NCBI GenBank assembly: GCA_964544765.1
Contig: CAZJDM010000115.1
Location: 1 to 14,995 of the forward strand
Source: CAZJDM01 sp964544765
Lineage (GTDB): Bacteria > Bdellovibrionota_B > Oligoflexia > CAYFLR01
Direction of reading: 5' to 3'
DNA: 14,995 nt
The notes beneath the pieces are model-generated. The model did not search any database and was not told the origin of the DNA. It was given only the letters and a program-made list of their open reading frames with translations. This document shows, one piece after another, positions 1 through 5,968 of the stretch; position 1 is the first letter of the stretch; each line of letters opens with the position of its first letter. The position numbers and the translations under genes are program-made.

Positions 1-254
1 CACATATCAAATATCCATGTTCAAATGTTGAATATTCAATTCTCTATTGATAAATTGCACTTTCCTTGAATTGGCAGCATAATTTTTACCAACTCAAATG
101 AAATGCACCCATAATAACGCACCATCCTGACGATTATCAGAGTTTAAATTGAAAGACCCATCTTGTTTTGTTAACATTAAAACAACATAATCATATATAA
201 TATATTAAATTTGATTATTCCCAAATTCACTATTAAACCGTCTAGAGAGTATGT
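1..254. other. AT-rich leader region upstream of ftsK
   Basis: I see no convincing gene here. A + strand frame is open from base 1 to a TGA at 67-69 and could be the last 22 codons of a gene lying to the left, but its composition is not distinctive. On the - strand, 177 down to 94 is a 27-codon ATG-initiated frame with fairly protein-like composition but no Shine-Dalgarno sequence. The rest is very AT-rich and carries the candidate ftsK promoter. Confidence 0.4.
171..201 (+). promoter_or_regulatory. Candidate sigma-70-type promoter for ftsK-lolA-rimO
   Basis: A perfect TATAAT lies at 196-201. A TTAACA hexamer (one mismatch to TTGACA) lies at 171-176, giving a 19-bp spacer that is longer than ideal. 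The implied leader is about 45 nt. An alternative pair is TTGTTT (163-168) and CATAAT (186-191) with a 17-bp spacer. The region is so AT-rich that such matches occur by chance, so this is only a candidate. Confidence 0.28.
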
Positions 255-2567
255 ATGGCTATTTTTTCTACCGCAAAAAAGAGAAAAAAAAATCGGAAAA
301 TTGAAATTGATCAACAGAGAATACAAAAACCACGTAACAATATCTGGGACAGTAGTTTAACAGCGATAAAGAATTTAATTTCTTATCAAATACGAATTAA
401 TATTTTTCACGCCCAAATTATAGGACCCATTTTACTTAGTTTATCCATTTTTTGTTTTATATGTTTCATTTCATATAATGACTTGGATCCATCATTCAAC
501 GCGTTCCAAAAAGAAAGTATGCTTATCCACAATTGGGGAGGAGTAATAGGTGCTTCAGTAGCTGATATTTTTTTGCAAACTCTGGGTTTAGGTAGTTATT
601 TATTCCTCGCTATTCTTTTTTACTTTGGTTTGCATTTAGTTTTTAAGAACGATAACTTCTTACAACCCTCACGATTATTGGGATTAATCTTCCTAATCAT
701 TAGTTCTACATGTTTATTATCTATGACTAGCGAAACTTTCATTACCACTAATTTCCAAATTTATTCAGGGGGAGTAACCGGGGTACTGATTGCTAACCTC
801 CTACTAAATTATTTTAATCTATCTGGTACAATTATTTTACTGGCGGGACTCTTAATTTTATCCATCTATTTAACCTTCCGCGTCTCAGTTTTTCTTATCT
901 TGAAACAACTTTTTTTCGCTTCTATCCATATTTTTGGAGATAAAATTACACAAAAAAATCTATTTAAATGGTCTGGTAAAAAGTCTAAAAAGGTATCTAT
1001 TTGTGCTAAAGAAAGCAAAAACAAAAGCTTAAAAAACAATACTCTGTCTAAATCAATGCAACCAAAGGAACAAAAACCAGCCAGATCATTATTGGGTCTC
1101 AAAAAGAAAATCAAAAAAACCCCGAAATCTCCTTACATCTATCCTAAAACTGATTTACTATCCATCCCAATTCAAAAAAAGATATCCATTAAAGAAGAAG
1201 ATCTCCTCCAAAGAGCTGAACATATAAATCGCAAATTAAAAGAGTTTGGCGTCCTCGGTCAAGTTGTTCAAATTAATCCAGGTCCAGTAGTTACTGTTTA
1301 CGAATTCGAACTTGGTGAAGGAATAAGAACCTCCAAGGTTACTGGCCTATCTGATGATCTGGCTTTAGCACTGAGCGCGGAAAATATTCGTATAGATCGG
1401 GTCGTTGGAAAAAACGTATTAGGAATAGAAGTACCCAATAAAGACCGTGAAACAGTTTATTTAAGAGAGATATTAGAGAGCGATACTTATAGGCAGACCA
1501 TGAGGCACCTGCCCCTTGCTTTAGGTAAGAATATACATGGACAACATGTAGGAGTTGATCTTACCGGAATGCCACATTTATTAGTAGCTGGAGCCACAGG
1601 AACTGGAAAAAGTGTCACTTTAAATTCTATGCTCTGTTCTTTACTAATGAAAACTCATCCAAATGAAATGAAACTAATCTTAATCGATCCTAAAATGCTG
1701 GAATTTTCCATGTACGACCACATCCCCCATCTTTTACTACCGGTTGTAACTATTGCTCCTAAAGCATCCGCATCCTTAAAATGGGCTGTAAATGAAATGG
1801 AAAAACGTTACGTTATCATGAAGGATAGTGGAACTCGTAATATATATCTCTATAATGAAAAAATCGAGATGGAGGAAGGGAACAATAATAAAAAACTACC
1901 TTACATTGTAATAATTATTGATGAATTAGCCGATCTAATGATGGTGGCTCCTAGAGATATTGAAGACAATATCATGCGTTTATCACAAAAAGCCCGTGCG
2001 GCAGGTATACACTTAATATTGGCAACCCAAAGGCCATCGGTGAATGTCATTACAGGTGTTATCAAGGCTAACTTACCTTCGAGAATTGCTTGTCAAGTCA
2101 CTAGTAAAGTAGATTCCAGAACTATTTTAGATTGCATTGGAGCTGAATCACTCTTAGGTAAAGGTGACATGCTCTTCATGTCATCCAAATCTAGTAGATT
2201 GGAAAGAATTCACGGTGCATTCGTTTCCGATAAAGAAGTCTTAAACATCACCAATTATTTACGATCACAAAGTAAGGCACAGTATGATGATGAAATAGTT
2301 GAATCTATTGAACAGCTATCTATTGATTCAAATGATAAAGATAAAGAAGACTTTGACGAAACCAATAAAGATGATAAATATGATGAAGCGGTGGCTTTTG
2401 CAGCAAAACAGCCATTTATATCGGTGTCAGCTTTACAGAGGAATTTCCAAATCGGTTTTAATAGAGCTGCCAGATTAATTGATATCATGGAAACAGAAGG
2501 TGTTGTGGGTCCAGCCAAAGGTAGTAAACCTAGAGAAGTCCTTGTCTCCCACATACCAAATAATTAA
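255..2567 (+). CDS. ftsK: DNA translocase FtsK
   Basis: FtsK/SpoIIIE-family ATP-driven double-stranded DNA pump. It sits at the division septum, clears the closing septum of DNA and activates XerCD recombination at dif. The protein has 770 residues: a basic N-terminus, about four membrane segments (roughly 57-74, 103-129, 139-156, 173-210), a short Lys-rich linker, the alpha domain (about 312-420) and the RecA-like motor. Walker A GATGTGKS is at 446-453 and Walker B IIIDEL has D556/E557. A C-terminal winged-helix gamma domain (about 710-765) with the NRAARLIDIMETEGVVGP helix reads KOPS-type polar sequences. The linker is much shorter than in E. coli FtsK, as in many other phyla. The ATG at 255 follows GAGAG with a 5-nt spacer; the ATG at 251 is out of frame. 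It is first in a run with lolA, 17 nt downstream. The assignment is secure. Confidence 0.97.
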   Translation: MAIFSTAKKRKKNRKIEIDQQRIQKPRNNIWDSSLTAIKNLISYQIRINIFHAQIIGPILLSLSIFCFICFISYNDLDPSFNAFQKESMLIHNWGGVIGASVADIFLQTLGLGSYLFLAILFYFGLHLVFKNDNFLQPSRLLGLIFLIISSTCLLSMTSETFITTNFQIYSGGVTGVLIANLLLNYFNLSGTIILLAGLLILSIYLTFRVSVFLILKQLFFASIHIFGDKITQKNLFKWSGKKSKKVSICAKESKNKSLKNNTLSKSMQPKEQKPARSLLGLKKKIKKTPKSPYIYPKTDLLSIPIQKKISIKEEDLLQRAEHINRKLKEFGVLGQVVQINPGPVVTVYEFELGEGIRTSKVTGLSDDLALALSAENIRIDRVVGKNVLGIEVPNKDRETVYLREILESDTYRQTMRHLPLALGKNIHGQHVGVDLTGMPHLLVAGATGTGKSVTLNSMLCSLLMKTHPNEMKLILIDPKMLEFSMYDHIPHLLLPVVTIAPKASASLKWAVNEMEKRYVIMKDSGTRNIYLYNEKIEMEEGNNNKKLPYIVIIIDELADLMMVAPRDIEDNIMRLSQKARAAGIHLILATQRPSVNVITGVIKANLPSRIACQVTSKVDSRTILDCIGAESLLGKGDMLFMSSKSSRLERIHGAFVSDKEVLNITNYLRSQSKAQYDDEIVESIEQLSIDSNDKDKEDFDETNKDDKYDEAVAFAAKQPFISVSALQRNFQIGFNRAARLIDIMETEGVVGPAKGSKPREVLVSHIPNN

Positions 2568-2584
2568 CATACAGAGATTCTTTA

Positions 2585-3274
2585 ATGATTAAAAATTTCA
2601 AAAAAAATTTGGTGATCGTTAGTCTACTTCTAATACCTACTTTTTCTTTACTTGCTAAACCAGATCCCAAATCAACTTCTAAAGCGATCAATAAAAAAGC
2701 CAAAAAACAAACTATAAAAAATGACATCACCAGAACCATTATCAAAAGAATGGAAGTTCTATATAAAAAAAGATTGTATATGAAAGCTTCTTTTCAACAA
2801 ACTCTCGTTAGAAAATTGCCCTTCCCTACCAAAAAATTATCAGAAGGTACTTTTTATTTTCAAAAACCAGCTTTTTCGCGCTGGGATTTTGAAACTGAAC
2901 AAAAAAGCTATCTAAGTGACGGAAAAGTTATTTGGATTTTGGATCAGAAATCAAAACAGGAGCCAAAGCCTCATGCTATCAATCCCGATGATAATCTTTT
3001 GACCAGGTTCTTTAATGGAGAAGGATTATCTAAAATGTTTGTTATTACAAAAGAACCACCTAAATCAGAATCATCTTATATACTCAACTTTAAACCCAAG
3101 TCAGAAATGGGTGATTTTGCCCAAGCTATTGTAATGTTAGATAAAAAATCCCTCTTTTTCACTTCAATTGACATTTATTATCAAAATGGTAATATTGCCG
3201 AACTTAAGTTTGGGGATATTTCTACCAAACCGCTAAACAAATCATTATTCTTTCCTCCAAAAAAGGCAAAGTAA
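2585..3274 (+). CDS. lolA: Outer-membrane lipoprotein carrier protein LolA
   Basis: Periplasmic chaperone that takes lipoproteins released by the LolCDE transporter and carries them to the outer membrane. Residues 1-24 form a Sec signal peptide (KNFKK n-region, hydrophobic core, cleavage near LLA/KP). The mature protein starts with an unusually Lys-rich segment of about 25 residues before the LolA fold. Family hallmarks are SFQQT, the GTFYFQKP strand, R99-W100 in the RWDF motif, D112-G113-K114 before VIWILD, and a C-terminal FFPP close to the usual F-x-PP ending. At 229 residues it is slightly longer than typical LolA, because of that basic insert. It lies between ftsK (17-nt gap) and rimO (35-nt gap). 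An ftsK-lolA pair is a common bacterial arrangement, which supports the call. The upstream Shine-Dalgarno (AGAGA) is weak, so translation may rely partly on coupling to ftsK. Confidence 0.9.
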   Translation: MIKNFKKNLVIVSLLLIPTFSLLAKPDPKSTSKAINKKAKKQTIKNDITRTIIKRMEVLYKKRLYMKASFQQTLVRKLPFPTKKLSEGTFYFQKPAFSRWDFETEQKSYLSDGKVIWILDQKSKQEPKPHAINPDDNLLTRFFNGEGLSKMFVITKEPPKSESSYILNFKPKSEMGDFAQAIVMLDKKSLFFTSIDIYYQNGNIAELKFGDISTKPLNKSLFFPPKKAK

Positions 3275-3309
3275 ATAAGCTGTTAACCATCAATTAAATA
3301 AAGGTTTTT

Positions 3310-4710
3310 ATGAATATTATTCCTCCGAATAATAGTAGTAATACTAGCAATAGTAGTAAAACTGATAACACCAATAGCAAATTAGTGTTTTTTGTCAGTC
3401 TAGGATGTTCAAAGAATCTAGTCGACAGTGAAGTAATGCTTGGTAAGCTTCAAAACAACGGCTATGGTATCACCGATGAAGCTGCAAAGGCTACTGTAAT
3501 TGTAATTAACACATGTGGATTCCTCACCTCCGCGATTGAAGAAGGAATTGCTCATATCCTTGAGTATGCTGCTTATAAAAAAAATGATTCCTGCAAATTA
3601 TTAATTGTCACTGGATGCATGCCTCAAAGGCATAAAGATGACCTAGTTGAAGGTTTTCCCGAAGTTGACCTATTTTTAGGGGTTGATGAAGGTCATAAGA
3701 TTATAGATTATATTTCCCAAATTGATAATTTAGAGAACAAATTGCAAATTACTCGTAGTAGTTATTTAATGGATTGGGATACTCCCAGAGTATCTACCAC
3801 TGGACAAGTTGCCATGTATGTTAAAATTGCGGAAGGTTGTAATCATGCCTGTAGCTTCTGCATCATACCCAAAATTCGTGGAAAATTAAAAAGCCGAAGT
3901 ATTGAATCTGTTTACAAAGAAGTTGTACAATTGGTAAAAAATGGAGTTAAAGAAATAACCTTTGTTGCCCAAGATCTAACTTTATATGGTCAAGATCTGA
4001 GAATGGAAAAAGGTTTATTATCCCTCCTAGAACGGTTGGAGCAAATTCCTGAACCTTTCTGGCTCAGATTATTATATAACTATCCAGAGAATATCACCGA
4101 TGATATGATCAGTTTTCTGGCTAGTTCACGCAAAGTTGTTCCTTATCTGGATATACCTATTCAGCATGCTTCTAATCGAATCCTCAATCTTATGCGCAGA
4201 AATATTACCAAAGAAGCTTATCTAACTTTGATTAGCAAACTAAGAAAACGAATAAAGAATATTGCCATTAGAACTTCCATAATAGTTGGTTTTCCTGGTG
4301 AAACCCAAGATGATTTTAATGAATTGGTTAATTTCGTTAAACAGGTACAGTTTGATCACTTAGGAGTATTTACCTACTCTTTGGAACAGGGCACATACAG
4401 TGCAAATTTAGATGGTCATCTTAATGAAAGTATAAAAGAAGACAGGCTCCATCAAATTATGACTGTTCAACAGGACATTGTTAAACAAAAAACTACATCA
4501 CTGGTAGGAAACGAGTTACCAGTATTATTATTAGGATATAGCAAAGAATCTGATTTACTTCTAGAAGGCCGTTTAAAAACACAGGCACCTGAAGTTGATG
4601 GAATAGTGTTAATTAATAAGGGTCAAGGTAATAGTGGTGATATTGTTCCAGTAAAAATCACTAAAAGTATTGGTTATGATTTGGTTGGAGAGATTGTCAA
4701 AGAAATTTAG
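3310..4710 (+). CDS. rimO: Ribosomal protein uS12 methylthiotransferase RimO
   Basis: Radical-SAM methylthiotransferase with two 4Fe-4S clusters that adds a methylthio group to a conserved aspartate of ribosomal protein uS12. The N-terminal UPF0004 domain has the RimO signature SLGCSKNLVDSE and its three cluster cysteines C33, C69 and C103. The radical-SAM CxxxCxxC motif is C177, C181 and C184 in EGCNHACSFC, followed by IIPKIRG. A C-terminal TRAM domain (about 395-463) binds substrate. SLGCSKN rather than a GCQMN-type motif separates it from the tRNA enzyme MiaB. Of its 466 residues, the first 24 are an extra Asn/Ser-rich tail ahead of the conserved start of the fold. The ATG at 3310 has AAGG five bases upstream. 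The in-frame GTG at 3385 would remove the tail but lacks a ribosome binding site. Last gene of the ftsK run. Confidence 0.95.
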   Translation: MNIIPPNNSSNTSNSSKTDNTNSKLVFFVSLGCSKNLVDSEVMLGKLQNNGYGITDEAAKATVIVINTCGFLTSAIEEGIAHILEYAAYKKNDSCKLLIVTGCMPQRHKDDLVEGFPEVDLFLGVDEGHKIIDYISQIDNLENKLQITRSSYLMDWDTPRVSTTGQVAMYVKIAEGCNHACSFCIIPKIRGKLKSRSIESVYKEVVQLVKNGVKEITFVAQDLTLYGQDLRMEKGLLSLLERLEQIPEPFWLRLLYNYPENITDDMISFLASSRKVVPYLDIPIQHASNRILNLMRRNITKEAYLTLISKLRKRIKNIAIRTSIIVGFPGETQDDFNELVNFVKQVQFDHLGVFTYSLEQGTYSANLDGHLNESIKEDRLHQIMTVQQDIVKQKTTSLVGNELPVLLLGYSKESDLLLEGRLKTQAPEVDGIVLINKGQGNSGDIVPVKITKSIGYDLVGEIVKEI

Positions 4711-4743
4711 GTTGGCTTTTAACACAATCTAACGCCACCTTTT
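4709..4743. terminator. Imperfect hairpin between convergent rimO and acyltransferase genes
   Basis: AGGTTGGC (4709-4716) can pair with GCCACCT (4734-4740) with one bulged T, around a 17-nt loop. TTTT (4740-4743) follows on the + strand. It overlaps the last bases of rimO and the 3' end of the minus-strand gene, where a shared bidirectional terminator would be expected. The stem is short and the T-tract poor, so this is weak. Confidence 0.22.
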
Positions 4744-5589
4744 GTGCATCCATAACCATTGCTCAGGATGCTCGCGAATTATTCTTTCTATTATTTCATT
4801 GAAGATAGTCGTATTTTTTTCCATATTTTGATCAGGATCACCAGAAAAATCCATTTGTACTTCCTTTAAAAAAGTTACTTTAAACTTATGATCAGTTGTT
4901 CTGGTACAATACATAGGAACTACAGCCCTTTTGGTTTTTTCGGCCAAAATAGCCAAAGTTGAGTTAGTTCGGGTTTTTACGCCAAAAAAAGGAACCTTAA
5001 TATCGCCCGTGCGATATTGATCAAACGCAAATCCAACACCATAATTATCTTTAAGCGCTCTTAAAATTTTTAAAACTATAATATCTCTTTCATTCTTGGT
5101 ATCCAAAACCTTAACCTTTGCTCGCGCCCTAAGTTCCACAATTAGACGATTTAACCAGGGGGGTCTTATAGGTTGAGCCAGAATTACAACCGGAATAAGG
5201 GCATTACTTATAGAGGATCCCATAAGTTCCCAATTTCCCATATGTAATGTAACAAAAAAAGTACCCCTCTTTTTCTCCAAAATTGGAGTTAAATTTTCCA
5301 CTCCCTCAAAAGACACATTGTTTTGCAAAAAAGTTTCATCAATTCTAATAAAACGAAGAACTTCCATAGACGTTCTAAAAAGACTGAACCATGCTCCTTT
5401 GGCAATGTTTAATTTTTCCCGAGAGGTAAGTTCATTGCTATAACACAGGTCAAGATTATCATAAATTATCTTTCTGCGAATACGAAAGACATCATGAGCC
5501 AACCAAGTTAAAATTTGAGCTATTATATTGATTAACTTTTCAGGTAGATAGGAAACCAAATAAGCAAAAACACAAACTATCCAATACAT
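4729..5589 (-). CDS. Lipid A acyltransferase, LpxL/HtrB/MsbB family
   Basis: Lysophospholipid-type acyltransferase of the inner-membrane cytoplasmic face. It is expected to add a secondary acyl chain to a lipid A precursor. The protein has 286 residues: an N-terminal hydrophobic anchor (about 1-30), then the catalytic HxxxxE motif HMGNWE (H116, E121), the DQYRTG motif (D190, Q191) ahead of VPFFG, and the family's characteristic end HPEQWLWMHKRWR. The ATG at 5589 is chosen because AAAGGG (5597-5602) lies 7 nt upstream; a TTG two codons earlier lies too close to that site. Convergent with rimO. It is on the same strand as the gliding-type operon but separated from it by an AT-rich spacer, so it is probably transcribed on its own. 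Whether it is LpxL-, LpxM- or LpxP-like, and which fatty acid it uses, cannot be read from the sequence. Confidence 0.9.
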   Translation of the reverse strand: MYWIVCVFAYLVSYLPEKLINIIAQILTWLAHDVFRIRRKIIYDNLDLCYSNELTSREKLNIAKGAWFSLFRTSMEVLRFIRIDETFLQNNVSFEGVENLTPILEKKRGTFFVTLHMGNWELMGSSISNALIPVVILAQPIRPPWLNRLIVELRARAKVKVLDTKNERDIIVLKILRALKDNYGVGFAFDQYRTGDIKVPFFGVKTRTNSTLAILAEKTKRAVVPMYCTRTTDHKFKVTFLKEVQMDFSGDPDQNMEKNTTIFNEIIERIIREHPEQWLWMHKRWR

Positions 5590-5842
5590 GCACAAGCCCT
5601 TTCTCAGTCACTATAATACATATCCAAATTGCCTCTCAAGCACAATCTAAACATTTACAACTAATTAAAGCGATGTGCAAGCCACACTTTTAAATGAAAA
5701 TTTGACAACTATTGAGTTATATGCGATAAATAGATTTGCATGTTATTGATTTTACTGTTTAAAAAAAGCATATTTGAATTGTATCAAAATTAATTTTCTT
5801 AGTCAAACAAAAATGTTATTTTTAATCTTTATAAAGAAATTA
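5590..5842. other. AT-rich intergenic spacer between gltG-like operon end and acyltransferase
   Basis: No open frame of note lies here. It contains two short AT-only palindromes: the 12-base tctttataaaga (5826-5837) and an aaaaat/attttt stem (5809-5823). An A7 run (5761-5767) reads as T7 on the - strand. These could mark the end of the long minus-strand operon, but no GC-containing stem precedes the T-run, so I do not call a Rho-independent terminator. The right-hand part borders a possible tiny lipoprotein gene. Confidence 0.4.
5597..5639 (-). promoter_or_regulatory. Candidate promoter and ribosome binding site of the acyltransferase gene
   Basis: Reading the - strand, TTGAGA (5634-5639) and TATAGT (5610-5615) each have one mismatch to consensus, with an 18-bp spacer. 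AAAGGG (5597-5602) then lies 7 nt before the ATG at 5589. The implied start of transcription falls almost on the ribosome binding site, which weakens the promoter part. The ribosome binding site itself is good. Confidence 0.3.
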
Positions 5843-5968
5843 TTAGGAACTTCTAACTTTTTTAACAATTCTGGTATAAACCTCCCCGTTTTTATGCACG
5901 GTAATCGTTAAATGATTAGGTATTTGCAAGCAACTACACCCTACTGAAAGTAAAAGGATAGCCAACAT
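5843..5968 (-). CDS. Candidate 41-aa small lipoprotein overlapping the 3' end of gltG
   Basis: An ATG at 5968, inside the last codons of the gltG-like gene but in another frame, opens a 41-codon frame ending at 5843. The product starts MLAILLLSVGC, a short hydrophobic stretch ending in a lipobox-like SVGC. It continues with a polar, strand-like tail (LTITVHKNGEVY) and a basic end (RIVKKVRSS). The reading is open well past the gltG stop and its codon use looks like its neighbours. Against it: there is no basic n-region, Ser at lipobox position -3 is unusual, and the Shine-Dalgarno (GGTGG about 10 nt upstream) also encodes gltG's conserved Gly-Gly-Gly. The frame stays open to an earlier ATG at 6052. 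It could equally be chance sequence. Confidence 0.3.
   Translation of the reverse strand: MLAILLLSVGCSCLQIPNHLTITVHKNGEVYTRIVKKVRSS

Noticed and set aside
2255..2745. Two minus-strand frames across the end of ftsK and the start of lolA
   Set aside because: They lie opposite the FtsK gamma domain and LolA signal region, which are unambiguous on the + strand.
5761..5837. Rho-independent terminator for the minus-strand operon
   Set aside because: The palindromes are made only of A/T or nearly so, and none is directly followed by a U-tract on the - strand. In such AT-rich DNA they are expected by chance.
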